Positions 7,472 through 16,079 of a stretch of DNA of 27,679 bases are shown one piece after another. Position numbers and translations under genes: made by a program. The notes beneath the pieces were generated by a model. It was not told the DNA's origin, did not search any database, and saw only the letters and a program-made list of their open reading frames with translations. Numbering within the stretch: the stretch's first letter is position 1; every line of letters starts with the position of its first letter. This DNA is from JBKHHU01 sp046539045. Its GTDB lineage: Bacteria; Planctomycetota; Phycisphaerae; SM23-33. Location: contig JBKHHU010000017.1 of the NCBI GenBank assembly GCA_046539045.1, forward strand, positions 1-27,679. Reading direction: 5' to 3'.

Positions 7472-7602
7472 TCTTGGGTCTCAGCCGCGGGTTGGGTTTC
7501 GGGAGCGGACTTCATGCGAAGAGCCTTTTCCATGTACTCCTCCAGCGAATCGCCGAAGTCCGGTTTACCGTCCTTGAGCTGTATGCGAAGCCGCCCAGTT
7601 CA
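7468..7602 (-). pseudogene. stranded C-terminal gene fragment
   Basis: On the minus strand an open frame of about 43 codons runs from just after an in-frame TGA (7600-7602) to a TGA at 7468-7470. It reads like the end of a real protein: GRLRIQLKDGKPDFGDSLEE, then an amphipathic helix and a Pro/Ala/Thr-rich tail ending in ETQD. There is no ATG, GTG or TTG with a ribosome binding site before the conserved-looking part. It lies directly after pseudopilin J, where a pseudopilin K gene is expected in type II secretion operons, so it may be what is left of a deleted gene. The family could not be identified. Confidence 0.4.
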
Positions 7603-7639
7603 AGGTGGGGAAAGGTATGTTATTGCTTCGTCGCCGCCG

Positions 7640-8188
7640 TCAGACCTGGTTGCGACGCGGTGAGGCGGTGACGGTAAACGAATGGGTGTGCTCGTCCTGC
7701 TGGACTTCCAAGCGAATCGTCACTGTTTTTACGCAGTAGACGTCGTTCCAGTCGTAGCCCATTACGGTTCCGACGGTGAACGTCTTCAGTGTGATGTCGT
7801 CCTCGGGTGCAATCAGCGGGTGCGAAGTGATTTCGCCGTTGATCTTCTGCTGGTACCACAGAGTCCTATTGTGGACGTAATACTTGATCTGCTGCAGTCC
7901 CGAACCGTCGTTGGGGGGCACGATGGTGACCGATGAGTTGGTGCAACTGACCGCAGCAGCGGTTCGGATCTGGCGGTTCAGGCGAGTGAGGATCATCCGC
8001 GAAAGGTGCGAATTGCTTGCGATCTTCTCGTTCTGGTCGTAGTTGTAGAGCGTGGCATGGACGAAAGTCGCCGCCGCTGTCAACACCACGGCCAAAATCG
8101 CCAGACTCACCAGAAGTTCCACCAGCGTGAAGCCCAGGCGGGGCGTTCCTCCATATCTTGTTTTCAGGGTCTGGAGCGAATGTGTCAT
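7640..8188 (-). CDS. type II pseudopilin, GspJ-like
   Basis: A 182-residue prepilin-like protein. The basic leader ends in the cleavage motif RLG|FTLVELLVSLAILAVV (about residues 17-35), with Glu at position +5 of the mature protein and a hydrophobic N-terminal helix. The globular part contains repeated beta strands (IKYYVHNRTLWYQQK, TVTIRLEVQQDEHTHSFTV), as in minor pseudopilins. Order after the GspI-like gene and size suggest GspJ. It would sit at the tip of the pseudopilus. The ATG is 3 bases after the previous stop, with GGAGGTG inside the end of the upstream gene, so the two are translationally linked. Confidence 0.7.
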   Translation of the reverse strand: MTHSLQTLKTRYGGTPRLGFTLVELLVSLAILAVVLTAAATFVHATLYNYDQNEKIASNSHLSRMILTRLNRQIRTAAAVSCTNSSVTIVPPNDGSGLQQIKYYVHNRTLWYQQKINGEITSHPLIAPEDDITLKTFTVGTVMGYDWNDVYCVKTVTIRLEVQQDEHTHSFTVTASPRRNQV

Positions 8189-8191
8189 GGT

Positions 8192-8698
8192 TCACCTCCG
8201 GGTGACCAGCCAGTTGTTGGAGAGGATCTCCTCGTCCTGATAGCGGATAGACACTTCGACATTGATCACGTCGCTGGAGCCCGGCGTGACGATCACCGCC
8301 AGGTCGTCGGGGTTTCTCCAGGTTAGAGTGATCGTCTGCGACCAGCCCACCATATCGGTGATTGCGTTTCCCATCCCGTTGCGCGGAGGGTTGTAGGTCA
8401 CGTCCATCAGGTCGTCCAGATCGTCGACGAATGTCTGTGGATTGGTTCCATCGGGTCCGGGCGGGTTGTCCGCGTCGCCGGAGTCAGGATCGGAAAACGG
8501 CAGCCGCATCGTCCACTCGCGGATTTCCTGGGCGAGGAAGACCGCCTTGGTAGTCTTCGTCCCGGCTTCGTTGACGCTGGTTCCGCTGGTCATGGCCGCC
8601 AGAAGGGCGACTACGGCAATACCAATGATGATTGTCGCGCCGAGCACCTCGATCAGTGTAAAGGCTTTGGCTCCGCGGGTTTTTCTGCGGGTATTCAT
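8192..8698 (-). CDS. type II pseudopilin, GspI-like
   Basis: A 168-residue prepilin-like protein. A very basic leader (MNTRRKTRGAKA) is followed by FTLIEVLGATIIIGIAVVAL, the mature N-terminal helix with Glu at +5. The residue before the cut is Ala and not the usual Gly, which prepilin peptidases tolerate less well. The frame is open back to a GTG at 8755 that overlaps the gspF stop, but ATG at 8698 gives a normal short leader and has AGAGGTG just upstream (plus 8704-8710). By order and size it resembles GspI, a minor pseudopilin of the tip complex. Confidence 0.7.
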   Translation of the reverse strand: MNTRRKTRGAKAFTLIEVLGATIIIGIAVVALLAAMTSGTSVNEAGTKTTKAVFLAQEIREWTMRLPFSDPDSGDADNPPGPDGTNPQTFVDDLDDLMDVTYNPPRNGMGNAITDMVGWSQTITLTWRNPDDLAVIVTPGSSDVINVEVSIRYQDEEILSNNWLVTRR

Positions 8699-8751
8699 GC
8701 GAACACCTCTTTCAGCGTCTATCCATCCTCCGAAGACCCGGACGTTCCGGG

Positions 8752-9972
8752 TCACTTGACCAGGCTGGACATCTTGAAGATCGGCAGGACGATACTCATT
8801 GCGATAAAGCCGACCACCACACCCATGACCACCATCATGATCGGTTCGATCATCGCGGTTACCGCCTTGATAGTGGCGCGGAGTTCTTTCCCGTAGAAGT
8901 CCGCGATCTCCTGCATGACGTCGCCTAGGTTACCCGACTGCTCACCGGCAGCGATCATCTGGACGACGTTCTTGGGCATGCGATCCTCGGCCATAAGCGG
9001 ATCGGCAATCTTGTTACCCTGTTTGACCGACGCGTGGACCTTGGACCACATACGCTCCCAGACCGCATTACCCGACACGTCGGAGGTAATCTTGAGCGTC
9101 TCGAGCATTGGCACACCGGCGGATACCAGTTCGCCCATCGTCTGCAGACCGCGGGTGATGTACAGGGCGTTGAACATGTTTTTGAACAGCGGGACCTTCA
9201 GCTTGATCTTGTCCCAGATGATGCGCCCACTGGGCGTCCTTATGAAATATAAGAACCCGCCGCCACCGATGACGATTGATCCGATACATAAATACCACTT
9301 TGTACGAAGGAAATCGCTCAGTGTCAGCAGCATCATCGTGGGCTTGGGAAGGGCTTCTTCTTTCCCTGCGAACAGATTTTCGAAGGTCGGAAGCACACCT
9401 ACCAGCAGGAAAATCACCGCGGAAACCGCCATGGTCAAAATGATGGCCGGGTAGATCATCGCACCGCGGACCATGCTCCGCGTCTCGATCTGCTGGTCCA
9501 GGTTGGTGGCGATCCGCTGGAGCATGTGACCGAGATTACCCGACAGCTCCGAGGCGCGAACCATATTCACATACAGTGGCGAGAACAGCTTCGGGTGCTT
9601 GGCCAGCGAGTCGCTGAAAGGCTGACCGGATTCGACGTCGTCCTTGAGCTGTCGGATGATCTTCTGGAACTTCTTGTTCTCCACCTGATCGGCAATCCCG
9701 TCGATGGCGTTGCGGATGCTGATGCCCGCCTTGATCATGACCGCCAACTGCTTGGTGAAGTTGTGGACGTCCTTGAGCCCGGGCCCTTTCTCGACGCTGA
9801 CCGACTGCATCTTGGCCAGGATACCCGCCGCACCGCTCTGTACCGGCTGGATGTTCTGGACGTATCCCTGCGGCCGGAGGCGCGCCGTTGCTTCGCCCAT
9901 GGACGCGGCCTGGATTGTACCGGACGTAGTCTGCCCGCCCTGAGTCCTGAGTTCGTATTTGAAGGTCTGCAT
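8752..9972 (-). CDS. gspF: GspF/PilC inner-membrane assembly platform protein
   Basis: A 406-residue polytopic inner-membrane protein, the normal length for the family. Two related cytoplasmic domains are visible (about 65-165 and 265-370). They carry the paired motifs FTKQLAVMIKAGISI / MGELVSAGVPMLETL and VRASELSGNLGHML / IAAGEQSGNLGDVM. Membrane segments lie at about 172-195, 226-243 and 375-400. GspF/PilC couples the cytoplasmic ATPase to pilin extraction from the membrane. It follows pilT in the same operon and precedes the pseudopilins. The start at 9972 has only a modest GGTGG upstream. Confidence 0.92.
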   Translation of the reverse strand: MQTFKYELRTQGGQTTSGTIQAASMGEATARLRPQGYVQNIQPVQSGAAGILAKMQSVSVEKGPGLKDVHNFTKQLAVMIKAGISIRNAIDGIADQVENKKFQKIIRQLKDDVESGQPFSDSLAKHPKLFSPLYVNMVRASELSGNLGHMLQRIATNLDQQIETRSMVRGAMIYPAIILTMAVSAVIFLLVGVLPTFENLFAGKEEALPKPTMMLLTLSDFLRTKWYLCIGSIVIGGGGFLYFIRTPSGRIIWDKIKLKVPLFKNMFNALYITRGLQTMGELVSAGVPMLETLKITSDVSGNAVWERMWSKVHASVKQGNKIADPLMAEDRMPKNVVQMIAAGEQSGNLGDVMQEIADFYGKELRATIKAVTAMIEPIMMVVMGVVVGFIAMSIVLPIFKMSSLVK

Positions 9973-10041
9973 GGTTCACCACCTGTTGTGGGTATTGGCT
10001 GTGCGGGAATCGTCTTGCATGCATCGCTGTTCGCTACGCGA

Positions 10042-11106
10042 TCATGCGCACAACGCCTGAGCAAGCGCCTCGGGCCTGACGGCTTCGCTGAGCGCCTGCT
10101 GCCGGCTGATCCTGCCGTTGAAGTACAGTGCCTTGATCGAATCGTCGAGCATGCACATGCCGATCCCGCGGTTGGTCTCGATGATGTTCGGAATTTCGTG
10201 AATCCGGTTCTCGCGGATACAGTTGCGGACAGCGGGGGTACAGATCATCACTTCGCAGGCCGGCACCATTCCGGGCTTATCCAGCCGCCGGAAAAGAACC
10301 TGCGAAACGACCGCCTGCAGCGTGTTGGCCAGCATGGAACGGATCTGGTTCTGCTGCTCGGCGGGGTAGATGTCGATGATACGCTCGATCGTCTGCGATG
10401 CGTTCTGCGTGTGCAGCGTGGAGAACACAAGGTGACCGGTCTCGGCTGCGGTGATCGCTGCGGAGGTGGTCTCGAGGTCGCGCATTTCGCCGACAAGGAT
10501 GATGTTCGGGTCCTGACGCAATGCGTGTTTCAATCCGGAAGCAAATGTCGGCACGTCGATGCCCAATTCTCGCTGCTCGACAACGCTTTTCTTGCTGGTC
10601 ATCTCGTATTCGATCGGATCTTCCACCGTGATAATGTGGTGGTTGTACGTCTCGTTGATCGCCTGGATCATCGACGCAAGCGTGGTGGATTTGCCGGCAC
10701 CGGTTTCGCCGGTGACCAGAACCAGCCCGCGTGGCATGTGGACGAACTTCTCCGTGACCGGCGGGAGATTCAGCGATTTCAGCGGAGGCACTTCGCTGGA
10801 AATCGCACGGAAGGCGATGGCGACGCTTTCCTTCTGGTAATGCGCGTTGACACGGAAGCGGCCGAGACCTTCCACCTCCGTGGAGAAGTCCAAGTCGCGC
10901 AGGTCCTCGAACTTGTCGAGCCGTCGCTGGTCGACCATTTCTTCCACAAAGCTCATGGAAAGATCCGGTGTCACCGTGGGCCAGTCTCCCGGGGCTGGTT
11001 CGAGTACCGTGTGGATGCGGAACAGAGGCGGAAGCCCGCAGACGATGTGAACGTCGCTGGCGCCCAGTTCGAGCGATTTTGTCAGCAGTTCCTGAAGCAT
11101 TGTCAC
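10042..11106 (-). CDS. pilT: PilT-type retraction ATPase
   Basis: A 354-residue hexameric secretion ATPase. Walker A is GETGAGKS (133-140), the Asp box TVEDPIEYE (160-168), Walker B IILVGEMRD (202-210), and the His box TGHLVFSTLHT (223-233). The motif AVRNCIRE (292-299) is the PilT-specific C-terminal signature (AIRNLIRE in the type protein), which separates it from PilB/GspE. In type IV pili PilT powers retraction. Start: GTG at 11106 has AGGAGA at 11114-11119 with 7-nt spacing; the ATG two codons later has poorer spacing (13). It follows gspE by 45 bases. Having PilT here argues that the apparatus retracts, which classical type II secretion does not need. Confidence 0.93.
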   Translation of the reverse strand: MTMLQELLTKSLELGASDVHIVCGLPPLFRIHTVLEPAPGDWPTVTPDLSMSFVEEMVDQRRLDKFEDLRDLDFSTEVEGLGRFRVNAHYQKESVAIAFRAISSEVPPLKSLNLPPVTEKFVHMPRGLVLVTGETGAGKSTTLASMIQAINETYNHHIITVEDPIEYEMTSKKSVVEQRELGIDVPTFASGLKHALRQDPNIILVGEMRDLETTSAAITAAETGHLVFSTLHTQNASQTIERIIDIYPAEQQNQIRSMLANTLQAVVSQVLFRRLDKPGMVPACEVMICTPAVRNCIRENRIHEIPNIIETNRGIGMCMLDDSIKALYFNGRISRQQALSEAVRPEALAQALCA

Positions 11107-11151
11107 TTGTGTTTTCTCCTGGCAGCATTCGGGTCGGGAGTCCGTGTTTGA

Positions 11152-12951
11152 TCAGGACTCGGTTACCCGAAGTATTTCCTCGATAGTGGTCAGCCCGGCC
11201 TGGACTTTGAACAGGCCGTCGTCCCGCAACGTTTCCATTCCGTGATCATTGGCAGCCTTCCGCATCTGAGAGAGCGTCGGATTGCCGGTGACCACGTCAC
11301 GGATATCTTCGTCCATCACCAGCAATTCATAGATGCCGAGTCGGCCCTTGTAGCCGGTGTCGCGGCAGTTGTCGCAGCCGGCGCCGCGATAGATCGTCCC
11401 GACGTCCAGCCCGTACTTCTTGATGAAGCGTTCTTCATTGGGCTTCAGTTCGGTGACCTTCTGCTTGCATTCCGGGCAGATCCGGCGCACCAGTCGCTGG
11501 GCGAGAATTGCGTTCAATGCCGCGGAAATCAAAAACGGCTCCACGCCGATGTTGATCAGTCGCGTGATGCTGGACGGCGCATCGTTGGTGTGCAGCGTCG
11601 AAAGCACCAGGTGGCCGGTCAACGACGCCTGGATTGCGATCTTCGCCGTCTCGGCATCTCGAATTTCACCAAGCATCACCACGTCCGGGTCCTGTCGAAG
11701 CAGGGAGCGGAGGGCGGCAGAGAAGCTCATTCCGATGCGTTCCCGCACGTTCACCTGGTTGATCGAATCGAGCTCGTATTCCACAGGGTCTTCGACGGTC
11801 GATATGTTCAGCGTGTCGCTGTCCATCACCTGGATGGCCGAATACAGCGTGGTCGATTTACCGCTGCCGGTCGGTCCGGTCACCAGCACGATCCCGTGCG
11901 GCTGGGTGATCTCGTGTCGGAACATCTCCAGCGTGTTCGGGCGGAAGCCCAGCTTGTCCAGGCCGACGGTGATCGAGCGGTTGTCCAGCAGGCGGATTAC
12001 GCATTTCTCGCCATGGACCACCGGCAGGGTGCTGACACGCAGATCGATGTTCCTGCCGTGCACGCTGGCCCGGATCCTGCCGTCCTGCGGGAGGCGGCGT
12101 TCGGCGATATCCAGGTTCGCCATGATCTTCAGTCGCGAGATGATGGCCGGCTGCATGGAAACGGGGGGCGCCTGCTGGGCGAACAGCACACCGTCGATAC
12201 GATAGCGGACTCGCAGCCGCTTCTCGGTCGGTTCGATGTGGATGTCGCTGGCGCCTTCCTTGACGGCTTGGGAAATCACGTAGTTGACGTACCGGATGAC
12301 CGGGCTCTCGCCGGCGAGTTCTTCCAGGTCGGTAACTTCATCTTCTTCGCTCTCGACGACCTCGACGGCATCTTCGGCGATGTCCTTGATGATGTCGTTC
12401 ATCTGCTCTTCAGGCTTGGTGGAGAGCTCTTCGATGACGAGCGTGATCTGGGACGGTGGGACGACGACAAGTTCGGCGCGGTTTTTGAAGCGGCGTTTCA
12501 AGTCGTCGATGAGGAAGATGTCGGTCGGGTCAGCCAGCCCCACCAGCACGCCTTTCCGGCAGCGACGGATGGGAATGACTTTCTTGCTCTTGAGATAGTC
12601 AATCGACAGAAGCGAGAAGATTCGTTCGTCCACGTCTTGACTCTTGAGTTCCATGAACGGCAGGTTGGAGTACTTGGCCATGACCTGCAAGGCCAGTTTC
12701 TCGCTGATGGACCGGCTCTGGACGAGCACTTCCAGGAGCGTCAGGTGCGGAGACGACTTCTGTTTCTTCTGGGCGGCGACGATCTGCTCGCGCGTGACGG
12801 CCCCCATCTCCAGCAGGAGTCGCTCGGGGTTGCGGCGGCTCGTCCCTTCGGACTTGGGCCGCCACAGTTCGGCGAATTCCATCTGGTCGCGAGATCCGCT
12901 GTCCGCCTCCTTCTCCGGCGGGGTAGGATGGGGATCCGATGCACGGGTCAA
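11152..12951 (-). CDS. gspE: GspE/PilB-type assembly ATPase
   Basis: A 599-residue ATPase that powers pilus or pseudopilus extension. An N-terminal GspE_N/MshEN-like domain (about 45-180) precedes the ATPase domain. Walker A is GPTGSGKS (359-366), the Asp box STVEDPVEYE (384-393), Walker B VVMLGEIRD (424-432), the His box TGHLVLSTLHT (445-455). The zinc tetracysteine is CPEC (492, 495) with CDNC (526, 529), as in GspE and PilB. Residues 180-215 are acidic and likely a linker. Start: the frame is open to 13041 but the only good ribosome binding site is GAGAGG (plus 12960-12965), 8 bases before a TTG at 12951; the first ATG (residue 24) would also leave the main domains intact. Confidence 0.92.
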   Translation of the reverse strand: MTRASDPHPTPPEKEADSGSRDQMEFAELWRPKSEGTSRRNPERLLLEMGAVTREQIVAAQKKQKSSPHLTLLEVLVQSRSISEKLALQVMAKYSNLPFMELKSQDVDERIFSLLSIDYLKSKKVIPIRRCRKGVLVGLADPTDIFLIDDLKRRFKNRAELVVVPPSQITLVIEELSTKPEEQMNDIIKDIAEDAVEVVESEEDEVTDLEELAGESPVIRYVNYVISQAVKEGASDIHIEPTEKRLRVRYRIDGVLFAQQAPPVSMQPAIISRLKIMANLDIAERRLPQDGRIRASVHGRNIDLRVSTLPVVHGEKCVIRLLDNRSITVGLDKLGFRPNTLEMFRHEITQPHGIVLVTGPTGSGKSTTLYSAIQVMDSDTLNISTVEDPVEYELDSINQVNVRERIGMSFSAALRSLLRQDPDVVMLGEIRDAETAKIAIQASLTGHLVLSTLHTNDAPSSITRLINIGVEPFLISAALNAILAQRLVRRICPECKQKVTELKPNEERFIKKYGLDVGTIYRGAGCDNCRDTGYKGRLGIYELLVMDEDIRDVVTGNPTLSQMRKAANDHGMETLRDDGLFKVQAGLTTIEEILRVTES

Positions 12952-12992
12952 CAGAGTTACCTCTCTTCTCAGAGACAGCTTGAGGTTTCGCG

Positions 12993-13685
12993 TTACGGAA
13001 GGATCAATTCGCGTGTCAGATCCTGCCACTTCAGTACGCACTTCTTTTCTTCGATCCGGACGATGGTCCAGCCCTTGACGGTCTGGCCAACCTGCAGGAG
13101 GCTGTTGTCGATCATCGCGGTGCGGCGTTCGCTTCCGACAAGAATCGACTGCAGGTCGAGCGAGCGAACGGCGCGAAGGGCGTTCTGCCGGGCCTGTACC
13201 TCGTCATCGGACGGTCCGACCGGGGCGACCGGTTCAGTCGTCCTGTCGGGCTGCTTCTTGACGATCTTCTTCGGAGCTGCAAATTTGAACGGGTTGTGGA
13301 CCAGACTACCCACCGGAATCTGGCGCTGACTGGCATCGGAGTGGAAAGACTTGACCACGTCGACGGCCTTCTTGTCGTCCACGGTGACCTGCCCGATGAC
13401 GCTGAGGGCGGCATCGACCCGAAGCTGGTTGGCCTTGGCCTGTGCTGTGGCGGCAGATGGACCTCCACGCAGGCTCAGGAGGTAAACCACCGCCAGTCCC
13501 GCCAGGAAGACGACCACGAGGGTCACGTTGCCCTGGGCCAGCGCCTTCAGGTCGGGGATGCTCTTCTTGCTCGCTTTGGCCGATCCGCGGTGCTGGGCGG
13601 AATTCTGTTCCGCAGGATCGGGCGCGAACGGATCGTCGCCCGGGGCATTGTCGTTCATCTGGTTCATGATCTGTTCAGGAGACAT
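12993..13685 (-). CDS. PilP/GspC-like periplasmic-connector protein
   Basis: A 230-residue single-pass inner-membrane protein. The N-terminus is polar, with one membrane segment (VTLVVVFLAGLAVVYLL, about 54-70), then a Pro-containing linker. The C-terminal beta domain (about 172-230) contains LDLQSILVGSERRTAMIDN and VGQTVKGWTIVRIEEKKCVL. This small domain is the shape seen in PilP and the GspC HR domain, which contact the secretin. Position after pilO supports PilP. It lacks the usual PilP lipobox and is membrane-anchored, more like GspC, so the name is left open. It ends 41 bases before gspE. Confidence 0.65.
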   Translation of the reverse strand: MSPEQIMNQMNDNAPGDDPFAPDPAEQNSAQHRGSAKASKKSIPDLKALAQGNVTLVVVFLAGLAVVYLLSLRGGPSAATAQAKANQLRVDAALSVIGQVTVDDKKAVDVVKSFHSDASQRQIPVGSLVHNPFKFAAPKKIVKKQPDRTTEPVAPVGPSDDEVQARQNALRAVRSLDLQSILVGSERRTAMIDNSLLQVGQTVKGWTIVRIEEKKCVLKWQDLTRELILP

Positions 13686-13689
13686 CGAA

Positions 13690-14253
13690 TCACCCTTTGC
13701 TCTTCTCGAAGAAGATGGTCATCTCGAACTCGGCTTCCATGCGGCCTTGGGGGCCGTTGCGGGGCTTTTTGAGTTTCATCGTTCGCACCCGCATGATTCG
13801 CTGCTGGGCCTCCAGGGCCTGCAGGAACGTATAGAAGCCCATAAAGTCACCTTCGAGCTTCATGGTGATCGGTTGTTCGGCGTGCGGACCACCGGGCATG
13901 ACGAAGTTGTTCTTCACGCGAGAGCGGTCCATCGTGCGGATGCTCTTGGCTGTCAGCTTGTTTTCCTCGGCAAGCCGCCACACTTCCTGAAGGACCTTGT
14001 CGATTTCCTTCTCGTTGGGCAACTTGGACTGGAAGTAGCCGATGGCGTTCTTGAGGGCGCCGATCTCGGTTTCCAGATCGCCGATGACCGCTGTTGCCTG
14101 GTTCAGTTCCCGCAGACGGGCCTGCTTGGCCTCGATCTGCTCGAGCATCTGTTCGTTGTCCTCGTTGCGAGGCTTGAAATCGAACGCCCAGGCACAGATC
14201 GGAATGACCATTACCACGCCAAGAAAAATCAGTTCTCTGAGGCCGAACTTCAT
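13690..14253 (-). CDS. pilO: PilO inner-membrane alignment protein
   Basis: A 187-residue bitopic membrane protein: membrane segment at about 6-24 (LIFLGVVMVIPICAWAF), coiled coil at about 30-75 (EDNEQMLEQIEAKQARLREL), then a ferredoxin-like periplasmic domain containing QPITMKLEGDFMGFYTFLQA, the typical PilO pattern. PilO dimerises with PilN to align the inner-membrane platform with the outer parts. The gene begins 2 bases after pilN ends and its own end lies 4 bases before the next start, so the group is clearly co-translated. Confidence 0.85.
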   Translation of the reverse strand: MKFGLRELIFLGVVMVIPICAWAFDFKPRNEDNEQMLEQIEAKQARLRELNQATAVIGDLETEIGALKNAIGYFQSKLPNEKEIDKVLQEVWRLAEENKLTAKSIRTMDRSRVKNNFVMPGGPHAEQPITMKLEGDFMGFYTFLQALEAQQRIMRVRTMKLKKPRNGPQGRMEAEFEMTIFFEKSKG

Positions 14254-14255
14254 GG

Positions 14256-14981
14256 TTATGCTCCCGTCTCGGAAGTGGGCTCTTGTTGATTGGCCTTGGC
14301 GGTCTGTTTGTCCTTTTCCAAGGCCTCCAGTACATCCGCGTTGCTCTTGAGCCTGGTGCGGACCTCAAACTCGCGGACGGGAGGATCGTCCTTACCCAGC
14401 GTGACTTCCTTGGAGTAGGCCAGGTCCACCGAAGCGATCAGTGGGTTCCGGTAGAGCTTCGCGATGAACTGGGCGACTTGGACGTCCGTCCTGGCCAATC
14501 CGCGAATCTCCATGAGCACCTCATGCCTGGGTGCCGTGGACTGTGCCGAAGCCGCCGGGGTCCCGCTCACTGCCGCGAATTTCGTCGGCTGGGCAGGAGT
14601 CGGAGCCGCGACAATCTGCTTGGTGATCAGGTTGAAATTCTTGATGCCTGCTTCCTCTGGCATGGCGTTGGTCACCATGGCCAGCAGATAACTGCGGGGC
14701 ACCTTCTCCATGAGAGTAGCCGTCTGCTCGGCTTTCTTGATCATCGTCTGCTTCTGTGCCTGCAACTGCTGCATACGCTGGATCTTCTGGGCGGCCTGGG
14801 CGTATTGCTGGTCCACCCGATCCCGCACGGCGATGTTGTTCTGCGTGGCACGCTCGGAGACCATCATCGCCGCGATCACGCCGGCCATCACGATCCCGAA
14901 CAGAACGAGGCAGAGCACATTGGCTCGGCGCTGCCGTTTGTTTCGGAGGAAGTCGTCCGGAAGTAGGTTTACAATGCTCAT
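14256..14981 (-). CDS. pilN: PilN inner-membrane alignment protein
   Basis: A 241-residue bitopic membrane protein. The N-terminal MSIVNLLPDDFLRNKRQRR holds the conserved x-NLLP motif that docks into the groove of cytoplasmic PilM. The membrane segment is at about 22-42, followed by a coiled coil (about 47-90) and a periplasmic domain with HEVLMEIRGLARTDVQVAQF and VREFEVRTRLK. The region 125-150 is Ala/Pro/Thr-rich and the last 25 residues are polar. AAGGAGAG lies just before the ATG and overlaps the pilM stop codon. Confidence 0.85.
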   Translation of the reverse strand: MSIVNLLPDDFLRNKRQRRANVLCLVLFGIVMAGVIAAMMVSERATQNNIAVRDRVDQQYAQAAQKIQRMQQLQAQKQTMIKKAEQTATLMEKVPRSYLLAMVTNAMPEEAGIKNFNLITKQIVAAPTPAQPTKFAAVSGTPAASAQSTAPRHEVLMEIRGLARTDVQVAQFIAKLYRNPLIASVDLAYSKEVTLGKDDPPVREFEVRTRLKSNADVLEALEKDKQTAKANQQEPTSETGA

Positions 14982-14990
14982 GGTCTCTCC

Positions 14991-16079
14991 TTAGGCAGCC
15001 ACGGTTTGGCTGAGGCTCAGGCCCACCGCGACAGCCCAGTTCGGCTGGGGCTGGCGCCGATCCAGACCGGATTCGGAACCCGCTCCGGGCAACAGTTCCA
15101 TTCTCACCAGCGGATCGCCGATCTGTGCGGGCAGGTTCAGTCGCTGGGCGATGGTCTGGCAGAGGTGCTTGTCGAAAGCCTGTCCGCCGACGAATATCGC
15201 CCGCTCCACACCCTGATTGCGGAAGACCGTCTCGTAGTACCGCATGCACTGCATGAGTTCGTCGGTCAGTGTCGCCAGCGGCTTTTCGAGAATATTCTCC
15301 AGTTCCCCCTCGGCCTGTTCGTCGGCTTGTTCTCTCTGCAGGTCCCGGCGGAGTTCGTTGGCCTGTTCTACGGAAATATCCAGACCGTCAGCCACGGCGG
15401 CATCGAGATGGCGACCGGCTGTGTCCAGGTTCCGCGCGAAGACCATGCGGTTGCCGTGGGTGAGGACCACCTGCGTGCTGTCCTGTCCGAGATCGATAAA
15501 CAGAATCGTGCGGCTTTGATCTTCGGTTCTGCGGAACAGGCGTGCGAAGCATTCGACCAGGGCGCAGGCTTCGACATCGATTCCGACGATGTCGAGTTTG
15601 CATTTTTTCGCGATGTCAATGTAGTCCTGGACGGTGTCGCGGTGGGCTGCAACGGCGATCACTTCCTGTTTGCTTTCGCCTTCGCCATAGACATCCCCGG
15701 CCACCACGTGACGGATTACTGCCTCCTCAACCGAGTAGGGCAGCTTTCCGTCCAGTTCCCATTTCACCGCGTCGGCCGTCTCTTCTGGAGCAAGTTTGGG
15801 GACGCGGACGTGGCGGACGAAGGAAGCCGAGGCTGGAAGTGAAAGCACGGCCTTTTTGCCGCTGAAGGATTGGCTCTTCAGGATGCTCTTGATCGCTCGG
15901 ATGATATTGGACTTCCGCGTGCGCGGGCTCTCGTCCTTACCGACAGGCAGCGAGGCGGACCCGGCTGCGATAAGTTCGCACTTTTCCTGCGTCATCCGAA
16001 CCTGGGCGATCTTTATCTGCCCGTCGGCGATGTCGATTCCCATGGGAAGTGCATCGCCTTTGACGATTTTCAGGGACAT
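14991..16079 (-). CDS. pilM: PilM actin-like cytoplasmic platform protein
   Basis: A 362-residue actin/FtsA-fold protein. Phosphate loop 1 is MGIDIADGQIKIAQV (13-27), loop 2 is LFIDLGQDSTQVVL (193-206), and the adenosine motif is AIFVGGQAF (about residue 300). PilM forms the cytoplasmic ring that binds the N-terminus of PilN. It heads the pil/gsp cluster and is preceded by a 288-base gap. The C-terminus is polar and has a QPNWAVAVGLSLSQ motif, common in PilM proteins. Confidence 0.9.
   Translation of the reverse strand: MSLKIVKGDALPMGIDIADGQIKIAQVRMTQEKCELIAAGSASLPVGKDESPRTRKSNIIRAIKSILKSQSFSGKKAVLSLPASASFVRHVRVPKLAPEETADAVKWELDGKLPYSVEEAVIRHVVAGDVYGEGESKQEVIAVAAHRDTVQDYIDIAKKCKLDIVGIDVEACALVECFARLFRRTEDQSRTILFIDLGQDSTQVVLTHGNRMVFARNLDTAGRHLDAAVADGLDISVEQANELRRDLQREQADEQAEGELENILEKPLATLTDELMQCMRYYETVFRNQGVERAIFVGGQAFDKHLCQTIAQRLNLPAQIGDPLVRMELLPGAGSESGLDRRQPQPNWAVAVGLSLSQTVAA

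Noticed and set aside
9526..13329. Long plus-strand open frames (541 codons at 9526-11151, 695 codons at 11242-13329)
   Set aside because: They lie exactly opposite gspF, pilT and gspE, whose motifs are unmistakable. Their translations are rich in Arg, His and Asp without recognisable motifs, as expected for antisense frames of GC-rich genes.
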